From Lentisphaerota bacterium (GTDB lineage Bacteria; Verrucomicrobiota; Lentisphaeria; Victivallales; Victivallaceae): 64,000 nt of DNA. Both the position numbers and the translations under genes were made by a program. Location of the stretch: the NCBI GenBank assembly GCA_015061725.1, contig SUVX01000002.1:1-64000 (forward strand), in the 5' to 3' direction. The stretch's first letter is position 1, and the number at the start of each line of letters is the position of its first letter. The notes under the pieces are model-generated. The model did no database searches, was not told the DNA's origin, and saw nothing but the letters and a program-made list of their open reading frames with translations. Shown in pieces: positions 52,856 to 61,878 of this stretch.

Positions 52856-53614
52856 ATGGGGTGCGGTTTTTCACTTCGAAAACAGATGATTCTTGACTGT
52901 CTGCAGAAAGAGCAGGAACTCAAAGTATCGGATCTGGTGACGTTGACCGGCGTTGCAATCGCAACTGTCCGCCGGGATCTGCTGCGTCTGGAACAGGAAA
53001 AACTGATTGTCCGTACCTTCGGCGGAATCCGTGCCGTTGATAAAAAATCCCTGGTTGCCCGCACTTTTGAACAGCGGGAGTCGCTGCAGTGTGATGAAAA
53101 GAAACGCATTGCCAATGCCGCGGCAGAACTGGTGACCCCCGGTATGACCATTGCCGTTGACAGCGGCACGACCTGCATGAATTTTGCTTCTGCCCTCAAA
53201 AATAAGGGTCCCCTGCGGATCGTCACATCCGCTCTGGCGGTTATTGAAACCCTGGGCGGAAATCCCGACATTGAAATCATTCTTGTCGGCGGGCGTTTCA
53301 GAGTCAGCAACCTGGATTTTTACGGAACTGTCTCCATAGATACATTCAGACAGTTTTACTGCGATATGGCTTTCATGAGCTGTGACGCTTTTCAGCCCGG
53401 ACACGGCGCATTCTCTCTTGATCAGGAATCTGCCGCCATCAGCAGAACGATCCGGCAGAACTCTGCCAAACTGGTTCTGCTGTGCGACAACAGAAAAATC
53501 GGCCACACCTCTCCCTTCCTGACCTTTACGCCGCAGGAAATCGATACCCTTGTTACAGATGTTTCTGATGAACGTCTGGATCAGTGCGGCTGCAGCGTGA
53601 TCGTCGCCCGCTGA
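52856..53614 (+). CDS. DeoR-family transcriptional regulator
   Basis: A 252-residue repressor-type regulator. The N-terminal winged helix has LKVSDLVTLTGVAIATVRRDLLRLE and IVRTFGGIRA. The C-terminal effector domain resembles sugar-phosphate isomerases, with AVDSGTTCMNFA, VTSALAVIETLGG, VGGRFRVSNLDFYG and LLCDNRKIGHTS. Such proteins usually respond to a phosphorylated sugar. GGGAG precedes the ATG. It converges on the isomerase-like gene, with only 18 bases between stops. Its likely targets are that gene, the divergent amidohydrolase or the operon upstream. Confidence 0.92.
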   Translation: MGCGFSLRKQMILDCLQKEQELKVSDLVTLTGVAIATVRRDLLRLEQEKLIVRTFGGIRAVDKKSLVARTFEQRESLQCDEKKRIANAAAELVTPGMTIAVDSGTTCMNFASALKNKGPLRIVTSALAVIETLGGNPDIEIILVGGRFRVSNLDFYGTVSIDTFRQFYCDMAFMSCDAFQPGHGAFSLDQESAAISRTIRQNSAKLVLLCDNRKIGHTSPFLTFTPQEIDTLVTDVSDERLDQCGCSVIVAR

Positions 53615-53623
53615 CAGGGCGTT

Positions 53624-53646
53624 ATTCCGGCATCATCTGCCGGAAT
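53624..53646. terminator. Convergent hairpin between DeoR and isomerase-like genes
   Basis: A 9-bp perfect stem (ATTCCGGCA/TGCCGGAAT) around a 5-base loop, overlapping the isomerase-like stop codon. There is no T tract, so termination is uncertain. The symmetry would serve both directions. Confidence 0.4.
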
Positions 53647-55042
53647 CAATGTTTTCAAACTGAAAGCCGAGACAATCAGCAAGTGCTTTAAGTTCAGCCA
53701 TCCTGTGTCCGGGAACGGCTGACAGGTGGTGTGCGCCGCCGGCAAGGCTGTAATCATCCAGAATTTCTTCAACAGGTCTCTGCGGACGGAAAAGCCAATA
53801 AGCACGGTTATATGTTTCAAGCACCGGCAGATCCGGAACTGTTCCCGTAAACGCAACCATCTTGAATGTTCCGCCCGGGGCGGGAGTTATGCAGACAAGT
53901 GTGTAATCCCCCGGTTCAGCGGTAAAGAACATTCCCGCATAGTTGGTCTTATTGACCCAGAACGGCATATTTTTCAAACGGACTTTGCGGTCGCGCCGGG
54001 CAATGCCGATACTGCACTCCTGCATGTGCGACATAAAAAAGAGATCACGCTTGAAATCCACGGTATAAATCTCAGAAAAATTGGCTTCTCCCGTAAGTTC
54101 CGCCAACTGCCGCATGGCGGCGGCGCGGAGAACGTCTCCCTCTCCGGCATAACCGATACCCTCTGCCATCAGCGTATTGATGGCATAAAACGGCAGCTGT
54201 CCGAAAGAGGGAGCCTGCAGATTGAGAAAGTTCATGGTAAAGGCATTGGCATTGTTTTCTTCAAGCAGTTTTTTTACCGCAAATTTGCGGCGGATCGCCT
54301 CGCGGTGAACTTCAACTGAAAGATCGGGCATGACTTCAAAGAAATCAAGATCTTTGAGTCTTTGAGCTTCAATTTCATCTTCATTTATCAACGGAAGTAC
54401 GCTTAAAAATTCCCCGGGAGAAAGCGCAACAGCCTCAGGTCCCCAGGCATTTTTCAGATTTTCAGGGTCGTAATCAAAATCCCCCATTCCCTCAAAAGCA
54501 CCGCCAAGCGCCAGAACTCTGATTTTTTTCGCCGCCTGTGCCGCACGGACAACGCGCAGAGTGTCATTCAGGCGCTGAAGAGTCTTTTCATCCTCCCAAT
54601 GTCCGGTAACGATATTGTATTTGATTCCGGATTGGAACAGGACATTGGTGATATCGTGGATGCCTTGAACGGTGTGATTGCGTGTCAGATCGACCGGCTC
54701 ATATTTTTCGCTGATAACGGCGCTGTCCTGCGTACTCCAGATGACAACAGGCAGCCCCAGTTTTTTAAGAAAGGGAACAATCAGCATGCTCGGCGTATAA
54801 GAAACAGCAGACAGTACGATGATATCAATATCTTTTCCTGAAATAAGCGCTTCAACTTCAGCAACATCCGATGGCGTAAACACAATTTTTCTGCAGCAGA
54901 TATCAGCAAAAGCCGACAGTTTTCTGCTCCAGTTGTCAAAGGCCCTCTGCCAGGTGAGAAGTTCCGGACCGCTGGTTGACAGATAAAGTTCAAGAGACAA
55001 TCCGATATAAGCGACTTTGGGACGGGGCAAGTTATTCTGCAT
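53633..55042 (-). CDS. L-arabinose/L-fucose isomerase-like protein
   Basis: A 469-residue protein with the three-domain ketol-isomerase architecture. VAYIGLSLELYLS opens the first Rossmann-like part, DIDIIVLSAVSYTPSM the second. The catalytic region carries GIGYAGEGDVLRAAAMRQL, where AraA has an EGD block, and AGGAHHLSA near the C-terminus, the AraA-type metal His site. It probably interconverts an aldose and ketose, but the identity is remote. I chose the ATG at 55042 with GAGGAT upstream; the frame is open to 55108. It is divergent from the 55247 amidohydrolase and convergent with DeoR. Confidence 0.8.
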   Translation of the reverse strand: MQNNLPRPKVAYIGLSLELYLSTSGPELLTWQRAFDNWSRKLSAFADICCRKIVFTPSDVAEVEALISGKDIDIIVLSAVSYTPSMLIVPFLKKLGLPVVIWSTQDSAVISEKYEPVDLTRNHTVQGIHDITNVLFQSGIKYNIVTGHWEDEKTLQRLNDTLRVVRAAQAAKKIRVLALGGAFEGMGDFDYDPENLKNAWGPEAVALSPGEFLSVLPLINEDEIEAQRLKDLDFFEVMPDLSVEVHREAIRRKFAVKKLLEENNANAFTMNFLNLQAPSFGQLPFYAINTLMAEGIGYAGEGDVLRAAAMRQLAELTGEANFSEIYTVDFKRDLFFMSHMQECSIGIARRDRKVRLKNMPFWVNKTNYAGMFFTAEPGDYTLVCITPAPGGTFKMVAFTGTVPDLPVLETYNRAYWLFRPQRPVEEILDDYSLAGGAHHLSAVPGHRMAELKALADCLGFQFENIDSGR

Positions 55043-55246
55043 TTTTATATCCTCATAAAAAGTTGATATCCTTTTCGGGAATATACTCCTGAAATCGTCA
55101 AAATGCAACCCCTTTTCTCCATTTTTTTGATTTTTAAGTTCATTTTACAATATCTCAAAGCCCTTATTTTGCTTGAAATAATCAAAACACAAGGGTATAT
55201 TATGAAAGAACCAATCAACTTTTTTTTTATTTCACGGAGGATTGAT

Positions 55247-56608
55247 ATGCTTGCAAGTTTAAAAGAATTCCGTCGTCTTTATTCAGAGATGCAGAAAAGG
55301 CTTCCTTTTCTGGATTGTTACATTACAGATCTTCAGCCTTCCTGGAGTGACATTCCGTCCGAACCGCCGACAGCGTACAAAAAACTGTCATGCACAGAGG
55401 GTAATCCCCGTCTGGTAATACAGACGGAACACTCTTTTGAAGAAATTGCCGCCATGGCAGCAGCGGAACCCGATGTGAATTTCATCATTGCTTCGGGAGA
55501 TAAAAAACTTCTTTATCACATTGCCGCCATCACAAGTCTTTTGCAGGAAATTCCCAATCTCTATCTTTCAACGGGCAATTTCTGCAACATTTTCGCCCTT
55601 GAACGTCTGATTGATGCCGGCTGCAAAGACAAACTTCTCTACGGCAGTATGTATCCTTTCCTTTCTCCCGGAGAGGCACTGGCTCAGGTCGTCCTCGGTC
55701 GTTTTGACTGGGAAACGCGCTGTGCCATTGCCGGAAACAACTTCCGCCGTCTCCTCGGAGAAGAGCCGGTCATTCCTGAAGAACTGCCGGAAATCAAAAT
55801 CCCCAAACTTTTTATTGATGCACACGGACACACGATTGAAGAAGATACACCTGCGCGTTTCCCGTCTCCCGGCTCTGCGGCAAAATGGGAACTGTGGCAG
55901 GAAAAACTGGACTTTTTCGGTTTGACCGAATTTTTCTTCACGCCGAGTGAAACCAATATAAATGCTTCAGTTTCCCCGGGATACCTTTTCCGTCCCTGCT
56001 GCGAAGAATCCAAAGGACGTATGCTCTTTTTTGAAGGATTTAATCCGCGTTTTCCTGAAAAATGTCTGGAAAATCTGGAAAAAAGTCTGCCCGATCCCTG
56101 CTGTATCGGTATAAAAATCCACCCTGCCGAGCACAAAACGGATGCCGACTCTCCGCTGTATGATGCCGCTTTCAAAATTGCGGCAAAATGCGGAAAACCG
56201 ATTATGACGCACAGTTGGGGAATATCTGACTACAATCCTGTTCAGAAACACGCCGTCCCTGAGCGTTTTGAGTGTCATCTGAAAAAATACCCTGAAGTGC
56301 GGTTCGTTTTCGGACACACGGGGGGACGTCCCAACGGTTTCCCCGCCGCAGTTGAAATGATCAAGAAGTATCCTCAATGTATGGGGGATTTTTCAGGAGA
56401 CCTTTTCTTCAACGGACATATCCGCCACGCCATTTCAGAAATCGGCGCAGACCGCCTGATGTTCGGTACGGATATGTACTGGATCGATCCCCGCTGCACG
56501 ATGGGAATGCTGCTTGAGATAGAAGACCTTTCTGATGAAGATTTCCTCAAAATCGCGCGTTTGAACGCCGAACATTTTTACCTTGATAAGGTCCGGAACG
56601 CAAACTGA
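55247..56608 (+). CDS. Amidohydrolase with an extra half-domain at the N-terminus
   Basis: A 453-residue protein. Residues about 175-450 are a full amidohydrolase-2 domain (FIDAHGHT at 190-197, GIKIHPAE, IMTHSWG, FVFGHTGG, RLMFGTDMYW). Residues about 50-170 look like the second half of another such domain (NLYLSTGNFCNIFALERLI, KLLYGSMYPFLSPG, AIAGNNFRRLLGE) without the N-terminal HxH metal site. I chose the ATG at 55247 because CACGGAGG lies six bases before it; in-frame starts upstream to 55103 have no ribosome site and overlap the divergent promoter region. The half-domain may be a pseudo-subunit for dimerisation. Confidence 0.85.
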   Translation: MLASLKEFRRLYSEMQKRLPFLDCYITDLQPSWSDIPSEPPTAYKKLSCTEGNPRLVIQTEHSFEEIAAMAAAEPDVNFIIASGDKKLLYHIAAITSLLQEIPNLYLSTGNFCNIFALERLIDAGCKDKLLYGSMYPFLSPGEALAQVVLGRFDWETRCAIAGNNFRRLLGEEPVIPEELPEIKIPKLFIDAHGHTIEEDTPARFPSPGSAAKWELWQEKLDFFGLTEFFFTPSETNINASVSPGYLFRPCCEESKGRMLFFEGFNPRFPEKCLENLEKSLPDPCCIGIKIHPAEHKTDADSPLYDAAFKIAAKCGKPIMTHSWGISDYNPVQKHAVPERFECHLKKYPEVRFVFGHTGGRPNGFPAAVEMIKKYPQCMGDFSGDLFFNGHIRHAISEIGADRLMFGTDMYWIDPRCTMGMLLEIEDLSDEDFLKIARLNAEHFYLDKVRNAN

Positions 56609-56622
56609 TTTTCCCCGGTCTC

Positions 56623-56657
56623 AAAACTCCCGGCATATTCCGCCCGGGAGTTTTTTT
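56623..56657 (+). terminator. Rho-independent terminator after the amidohydrolase
   Basis: An 11-bp stem AAAACTCCCGG (56623-56633) with 56644-56654, a 10-base loop and a T run to 56657, 15 bases past the stop codon. Confidence 0.9.
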
Positions 56658-56687
56658 ATTCATTCTGTCCAAAAGTGTTTCAGCTAT

Positions 56688-56716
56688 TTGCAATTCCGTC
56701 AACGCAAGATTATATT
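56688..56716 (+). promoter_or_regulatory. Promoter candidate for the second GntR/LacI regulator
   Basis: TTGCAA, 17 bases, TATATT, ending 52 bases before the regulator ATG. Confidence 0.5.
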
Positions 56717-56768
56717 ATTTGTACAGGCAAAAAAGGATTTGAAAACTTCTATTTGAAAAGGCAGACAC

Positions 56769-57818
56769 ATGTCCAGATCGGTCAAAGATAACGAAAACAC
56801 GCCCGTCTACAAACAGCTGCGTGAACTGTTTGAACACAAGATTGCTTCAGGAGAACTTAATCCCGGAGATAAAATATTTACCGAAGCACGTCTGGCAGAA
56901 GAATTCAATGTTTCGCGCACCACCATCCGCCGCGCTCTGAGCGGATTGGAAAAAGAGGGGGTGATCGTCCGCTTTCCCGGAAAAGGAACTTTTGTTAATT
57001 TGACACTCGGAGATCAGGTCAAAGATCCACCGTTCACCGTCGGCGTCAACTTTTTCAAATCCATTACCGACAACAACTTTTACAGTTATGTCATGGAAGG
57101 TATCCTCCGCGAGGCTGAACGGCGCAACATCCATGTCAAAACTTTTTCAAGCGGCAACTGTCAGCTTTACGCTGAGGATTTGGACGGTTTGCTTTTTTCC
57201 GGACAGCTGTCCGAGGATTCGGAACTGTACCGCAAAATTGCCAAAGGTCTTCTGCCCGCCGTTGGCTTCAACCGCAAAATCAATTCAAGAGTCAGTTTCA
57301 TCGGCGTTGACAATGCCGCTGAAGCCGAAAAAGGCGTAACTTATCTGATTCACCGGGGCTGCCGCAAAATCGGTTTCTTCGGTTGTTCCCCCGATATCCC
57401 CGGCTCCAGCGCCGAAGCGCGTTACCGTGGCTATTGTGAAGCTCTCCGCAAGCATGAGCTGCCGCTGCAACCCGGACAAACCGGATTTTTCTACAGCGGA
57501 GACCGTTATCAGGCGGCTCTTGAATATCTTTCAAACGCCGATATTGATGCGCTTTTTGTAGCACTTGCTCCGATCTATCCGGCAGTTCTTCACGCGGCGA
57601 ACACCCTTAAAATATCGTTTCCCGCAGACATGAAGGTCATGGTGTTTGACGATTTGAGCCAGCTGCTTCTGGACTGGCCCGGCATCAGTTATATCAAAAT
57701 GCCGCTGCAGATGATCGGCGAAAGAATGCTCAATGCTTTAAGACAGCAGCTGATTTTAAAAGACAGGGCCCCCGTTATTTCAGAAGTATTTCAAGCTGAA
57801 ATCATTTCAGGAGATTGA
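56769..57818 (+). CDS. GntR-type HTH fused to LacI-type sugar-binding domain
   Basis: A 349-residue regulator of the same architecture as the 37079 gene but clearly divergent. The GntR winged helix is at about 10-78 (PGDKIFTEARLAEEFNVSRTTIRRALSGLEKEG, GKGTFVN). The effector domain runs from about 85 to the end (VGVNFFKSITDNNFYSYVMEG, FIGVDNAAEAEKGVTYLIHRGCRKIGFFG, KVMVFDDLSQLL). It leads the last rightward cluster and is separated by 137 bases, with a promoter and repeated ATACAAAG, from prepilin E. It is a probable repressor of the prepilin E-lyase operon. Confidence 0.92.
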   Translation: MSRSVKDNENTPVYKQLRELFEHKIASGELNPGDKIFTEARLAEEFNVSRTTIRRALSGLEKEGVIVRFPGKGTFVNLTLGDQVKDPPFTVGVNFFKSITDNNFYSYVMEGILREAERRNIHVKTFSSGNCQLYAEDLDGLLFSGQLSEDSELYRKIAKGLLPAVGFNRKINSRVSFIGVDNAAEAEKGVTYLIHRGCRKIGFFGCSPDIPGSSAEARYRGYCEALRKHELPLQPGQTGFFYSGDRYQAALEYLSNADIDALFVALAPIYPAVLHAANTLKISFPADMKVMVFDDLSQLLLDWPGISYIKMPLQMIGERMLNALRQQLILKDRAPVISEVFQAEIISGD

Positions 57819-57865
57819 AAACAACTTCAAACGGCGAAATTTTTCTGTTTTTTCGCATTTTACTC

Positions 57866-57894
57866 TTGCATTTTACTGTATGGATGACTATAAT
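57866..57894 (+). promoter_or_regulatory. Promoter of the prepilin E-lyase operon
   Basis: TTGCAT, 17 bases, then a consensus TATAAT at 57889-57894. It is the best-formed promoter in the window and lies 62 bases before the prepilin E start. Confidence 0.65.
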
Positions 57895-57903
57895 ATAAAA
57901 AGA

Positions 57904-57923
57904 ATACAAAGTGGTATACAAAG
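57904..57923 (+). promoter_or_regulatory. Operator candidate: repeated ATACAAAG
   Basis: ATACAAAG at 57904-57911 and 57916-57923, 12 bases apart. It begins ten bases after the -10 box, where a repressor such as the adjacent GntR/LacI protein would block transcription. Confidence 0.4.
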
Positions 57924-57955
57924 TTTTTTTTCCCAAAAACAAGGAGACATCTATT

Positions 57956-58831
57956 ATGCTGTTGAAATCAAAACAAATGCCGGAAAACGAAACAAATTCT
58001 TTTTCACCTGTCCGCGGACAGGTGAAGCTGTACAGCTTCACGCTGATCGAACTGCTGGTTGTGATTGCCATTATTGCAATATTGGCGGCGATGTTGATGC
58101 CTGCATTGAACAAGGCAAGAGAACGCGGACGTTCCTCAAGCTGTCAGAGCAAACTGAAAAATATCGGACTTGCTTCAAGTATGTATTCAGGGGACAATAA
58201 AGACTGGATCGTGCCGGGAATGATTGAGCGTCCTTCCAGCGCAGATGATGACTATTACCGTCAATACTGGATGAGCCGTCTTGCCTCCTTTGCCGGACAG
58301 GGCGCCCGTTACGGTGTCAGATGGGAACCCAGAACGCCGCGGACTTCAGCGGATTTTGAGTGTCCGACTCTCGGTTCCGTTCATTATCACGGTACAACAA
58401 CATTCAGACTATCAACTTACACCACCAACTATTTTCTGACGGGCTATCTGTGGAAAACAGGTAAAACCGGCGGTAACTACTTTGTCCATAAAATGTCCCA
58501 GGTACACCAGCCGAGCAAGGCGTTTCTGTTTGCCGACGGCGCAGGCAAAGATGCTGCTGCGGCAGATTATCTTAAAAAACTCGGATTCCCGCACGGCGCC
58601 GGAGATCCCCGCAATATGATGATCGATAAATGCGCAGATTTGCCGGATATGCCCGGCATCCAGGGGTCTGCCAACACTTGTTTTGCTGACGGGTCTCTCA
58701 AACAGTTGACCTATGCTGAACACAAAGAACGCACCACGGTTTATGCCTACAAGACCGGACACGAGCAGACTTTCTTTACCGGATTCAGTACCGGCGGTGT
58801 CGGCGGCAACTATACCAAACCCAAGAATTGA
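57956..58831 (+). CDS. Prepilin-like protein E
   Basis: A 291-residue prepilin-like protein: a 27-residue leader ending in Ser at -1, then [16 protein letters not shown] and a soluble domain ending [16 protein letters not shown], a DG-type ending like the other four. I chose the ATG at 57956 with AAGGAGAC upstream; the frame extends to 57911 but through the operator and promoter region. Codons for residues -14 to +2 lie in two overlapping perfect palindromes. It precedes the heparinase-like exported lyase by 14 bases. Confidence 0.9.
   Translation: MLLKSKQMPENETNSFSPVRGQVKLYSFTLIELLVVIAIIAILAAMLMPALNKARERGRSSSCQSKLKNIGLASSMYSGDNKDWIVPGMIERPSSADDDYYRQYWMSRLASFAGQGARYGVRWEPRTPRTSADFECPTLGSVHYHGTTTFRLSTYTTNYFLTGYLWKTGKTGGNYFVHKMSQVHQPSKAFLFADGAGKDAAAADYLKKLGFPHGAGDPRNMMIDKCADLPDMPGIQGSANTCFADGSLKQLTYAEHKERTTVYAYKTGHEQTFFTGFSTGGVGGNYTKPKN
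58003..58041 (+). repeat. Two overlapping perfect palindromes in prepilin E leader
   Basis: 58003-58026 is a perfect 24-bp palindrome (TTCACCTGTCCG and its complement) and 58022-58041 a perfect 20-bp palindrome (GTGAAGCTGT and its complement). They share GTGAA at 58022-58026. The second ends at the codons for the conserved Phe-Thr, exactly as in prepilin A. Confidence 0.9.
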
Positions 58832-58845
58832 GAGAGCTGAAAATC

Positions 58846-61800
58846 ATGAAAAAACAATTTTTCCTTTTTATTTCAACCCTTTTGTGCTGCGGACTTGCTG
58901 CACAAAATTTCGTTCCTGAGAAAAACGGAGGGTGGAAACATATTTCTCCGGGAAAAGACGGCGTATTCACCGTCGGCAAAATGCGTGTTTTGAGCGTTTA
59001 TGAATTCAAAGTTGACCCCGGTGCCGTTTACAGGTTAAGCGGAAAGTTCCGTTCAAACGGAACCGCGCCGCAGAACAAACTGCTGTTTTTCGGTGCTGAG
59101 GCTTATGATGCCAAAGGCAGAGTTATCGGTTCTCCGTCCGTCAATGTTTTCAGGGGAACTGAAACTGTTCTTGCCAAAGACCTTGCAAAAAAAGACAAAT
59201 TTATCTATGTCAGAGATGCCTCAAAATGGAACACCAAAACCCGCGCGGGCGTGGTGACTTTCGGTATCAAAGATAATTTGCAAGACCTGCCCAACGGCAC
59301 ACACTCCCCCAATATCGTAAAAATAGAAAAACAGAAAGATATCTGGAAAATCACGCTGAAAAATCCCTCCTGGAACGCTTTTCCGGCAGGCACGCGTATC
59401 CGTCAGCACGCCCACGGTCCGGGACGGACTTTCTTTGTCTGCATGTACAGAAAAATCACCCCGGATAAATGGCAGAGTTTCAGCGGGCAAATCAGCGGCA
59501 TTGCACCGCACGGCGCCGTTCTGCACAAGTGGTGGAAGGGAACAAAAACCGCCCGCATCTGTATTCAGGCAACGCCCGGTGTGGAGTTCAAAGATATCGT
59601 TCTTGAAAAGGTCAACGGCAAAGTGGAGCTGCTCCCTCTCCGCAAAGCACCGGCTCCCAAAAAAGCGGCGGCACAGGAAGAAAAAAGTCCTTATTTTGAC
59701 AAATATTACAAGCAGATACCGCAGAATCCCGTCCGCCCCCGGCTGTTTTTCAACGCAGAAGAGTTTGAAAACATGCGCCGTCAATTATCCGGCGACAAAC
59801 TTTTGAGAGCCGGATTTGAACGGCTGTTGAGCAAAATCGACGCCTATCCTGAAGAAATAACTGAAAAAGCATACGAAAAACATTTCTACGGACGGGATAA
59901 ATTCGGTCCGACCGCATTCCGCGCCGCTTTTGCGTGGAAATTGACCGGCAAAGAAAAGTACCGTCAGAAATCCCTGAAACTGCTGAAAAAAGCCGCTGTC
60001 TGGTACAATGAACGCTATGCCAATATGCAGCCCATCGACTGGACAAGTTTCACCCGCGTTGAAGCCTTTGCCGCCTACGACTGGCTCTACGACACCATGT
60101 CAGAAAGTGACCGCAAAGAAATCGGGAAAAATCTGCTCCGCCACGCCGTTGCCGCACAGGACAGAATGAAGATCATCAAATCCGGACTCCAGAATAAAGG
60201 TGAAGGAACAAGTCCCTGGAACAACAGTTTTTACGGAACTCCCATGATGAAATTCTACATTGCTCTTGCACTGCGCGGCGCAGGGGTCGATGACCGTCAG
60301 GCAGAATTGCTGCTCAAAACCGGACTCAATGAAAATCTGAAAATGCTCGCTTTCCGTGCAGGCATGGCAGGAGAGATCGGCGGCGCCCACAACAGTACTC
60401 CCGGCTACGCTTTCGGCGACGCTCCGGTTGCGGAATGGTTCTTTTATCTGACTTTCAAAGCAGTCACCGGACACAATATCGCCATGGATTTTCCCTCAAA
60501 CGGTCTGCTGCCGCACTGGCTCTTTTACGCAACATTTCCCGGCTTGGACGGCTTGGCTCTTGAACACGGTACCGGCGGCTCCTGGCATACAGATAACAAA
60601 CTGAAAATGAACATCCGTTATCTGGGACTTTACCGCCGCTTTTTCAACCGTCATCCGGCGGCAAAACTGGTTGATTCCTTCATTGCCGCCCAGCCTGATT
60701 TCAAAAGTGACGATTATGTGATGAAATCCGGTTCATGGTCCTTCAGCGGCTATCCCCCCTGGCTGCCGTTCCAGTACCGGTACACGAAAGCCTCTCAATA
60801 CAAAGAAGATAAAAATTTCTTTGCCAATATGCCCAAAGCCTTCTTCTTTCCTAATCTCGGACAAACCTACATGTACAGCGGCAGAAGCAGATTTGACACC
60901 TTTGCCATGTTCACCTGCGGCAGCAGAAGTGCCTCGCACAAGCAGCCGGATGAAAACCATTTTGTGATTTATAAAGGCGGTTTTCTGGCTCTGGACTCCG
61001 GAACACGCACCGCCTCGGGCTACAAAGACTGGCTGGATGACTGCTGGCATGACAACAACTATTATTCCGCAAGTATCGCCCACAACGTAATCACCATTCG
61101 CATGGAAGGTGAAAAGTTCCCCGGCTGGCCCCATCCCAAATACGCCGTTGCCAATCACGGCGGTATGCGCAAGACGACAGGGGGAATTGTCCGCGCCTTT
61201 GAAACAAACGATCTTTACACCTATATCTGCGGCGATTCGACTGCCTGTTATCATCCCGGCAAATGCAAAAAGATGCTCCGTCAATTCGTCTATATCCGTC
61301 CGGATTACTTCGTCATCTGCGACACCGTTGAAACGGTCAAACCTGAGCAGAAGATCACCTGGCTGCTCCACAGTCAGAATGAACCGGTTGAATCCGGAGA
61401 CATCTTCAGTTTTGATGAAGAACAGGGCAGACTTTTCTGCAAAACCCTGCTCCCCGCAAAGTTCAACCGCACCAAAGTCGGCGGTCCGGGCAAAGAATTC
61501 TGGGTTGACGGCAAAAATTATCCGCTGGGCAAGACCCGTCAGGCGGAATATGCCAAGCGTTTCAAAGGCAAAAAAGCCCCGCTTTTCGGCAACTGGCGCA
61601 TGGAAATCACGCCTGAAAAGCCCGTTACCAAAGTGCGTTATCTCAACTTGATTCAGGTCGGAGCAAAGAAAGATACTCCTGCCATGGTCAAGTCGCAATA
61701 TGTGAAAGAGGGTTCCTTTGAAGGTGTCTCTTTTACTTCGCGCGACAACACCGTTTATACCGTGCTGTTTGACAACACCGGACTCAAAGGCAAAATCAGA

Positions 61801-61878
61801 GCAGTCAAAAACGGCAGAAAGCTGTTTGAAAATATGTTGACAAACAAAGTTCAGAAACAGAAAGCTTTTCAAAAATGA
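58846..61878 (+). CDS. Exported heparinase II/III-like polysaccharide lyase
   Basis: A 1010-residue protein with a signal peptide (KKQFFLFISTLLCCGLAAQ). Residues about 20-265 are CBM-like beta-sandwich. About 290-600 are an alpha-toroid as in heparinase II/III and alginate lyases (FTRVEAFAAYDWLYDTMS, HNSTPGYAFGDAP, LEHGTGGSWHTDN). About 680-980 are the PF07940-type beta domain (QPDENHFVIYKGGFLALDSGT, ASIAHNVITIR). Such enzymes cleave uronic-acid-containing polysaccharides by elimination. The start at 58846 is chosen for the signal sequence; an in-frame start at 58828 overlaps the prepilin stop. Its stop overlaps the next start (ATGA). Confidence 0.85.
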   Translation: MKKQFFLFISTLLCCGLAAQNFVPEKNGGWKHISPGKDGVFTVGKMRVLSVYEFKVDPGAVYRLSGKFRSNGTAPQNKLLFFGAEAYDAKGRVIGSPSVNVFRGTETVLAKDLAKKDKFIYVRDASKWNTKTRAGVVTFGIKDNLQDLPNGTHSPNIVKIEKQKDIWKITLKNPSWNAFPAGTRIRQHAHGPGRTFFVCMYRKITPDKWQSFSGQISGIAPHGAVLHKWWKGTKTARICIQATPGVEFKDIVLEKVNGKVELLPLRKAPAPKKAAAQEEKSPYFDKYYKQIPQNPVRPRLFFNAEEFENMRRQLSGDKLLRAGFERLLSKIDAYPEEITEKAYEKHFYGRDKFGPTAFRAAFAWKLTGKEKYRQKSLKLLKKAAVWYNERYANMQPIDWTSFTRVEAFAAYDWLYDTMSESDRKEIGKNLLRHAVAAQDRMKIIKSGLQNKGEGTSPWNNSFYGTPMMKFYIALALRGAGVDDRQAELLLKTGLNENLKMLAFRAGMAGEIGGAHNSTPGYAFGDAPVAEWFFYLTFKAVTGHNIAMDFPSNGLLPHWLFYATFPGLDGLALEHGTGGSWHTDNKLKMNIRYLGLYRRFFNRHPAAKLVDSFIAAQPDFKSDDYVMKSGSWSFSGYPPWLPFQYRYTKASQYKEDKNFFANMPKAFFFPNLGQTYMYSGRSRFDTFAMFTCGSRSASHKQPDENHFVIYKGGFLALDSGTRTASGYKDWLDDCWHDNNYYSASIAHNVITIRMEGEKFPGWPHPKYAVANHGGMRKTTGGIVRAFETNDLYTYICGDSTACYHPGKCKKMLRQFVYIRPDYFVICDTVETVKPEQKITWLLHSQNEPVESGDIFSFDEEQGRLFCKTLLPAKFNRTKVGGPGKEFWVDGKNYPLGKTRQAEYAKRFKGKKAPLFGNWRMEITPEKPVTKVRYLNLIQVGAKKDTPAMVKSQYVKEGSFEGVSFTSRDNTVYTVLFDNTGLKGKIRAVKNGRKLFENMLTNKVQKQKAFQK

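Noticed and set aside
53633..55042. Naming the isomerase-like gene araA
   Set aside because: Only scattered motif agreement (EGD and GGAHH blocks); fucose- or other isomerase-like functions are equally possible.
60733..61872. Minus-strand frame (379 codons) inside the heparinase-like gene
   Set aside because: Same reasoning: antisense shadow of a well-supported coding sequence.
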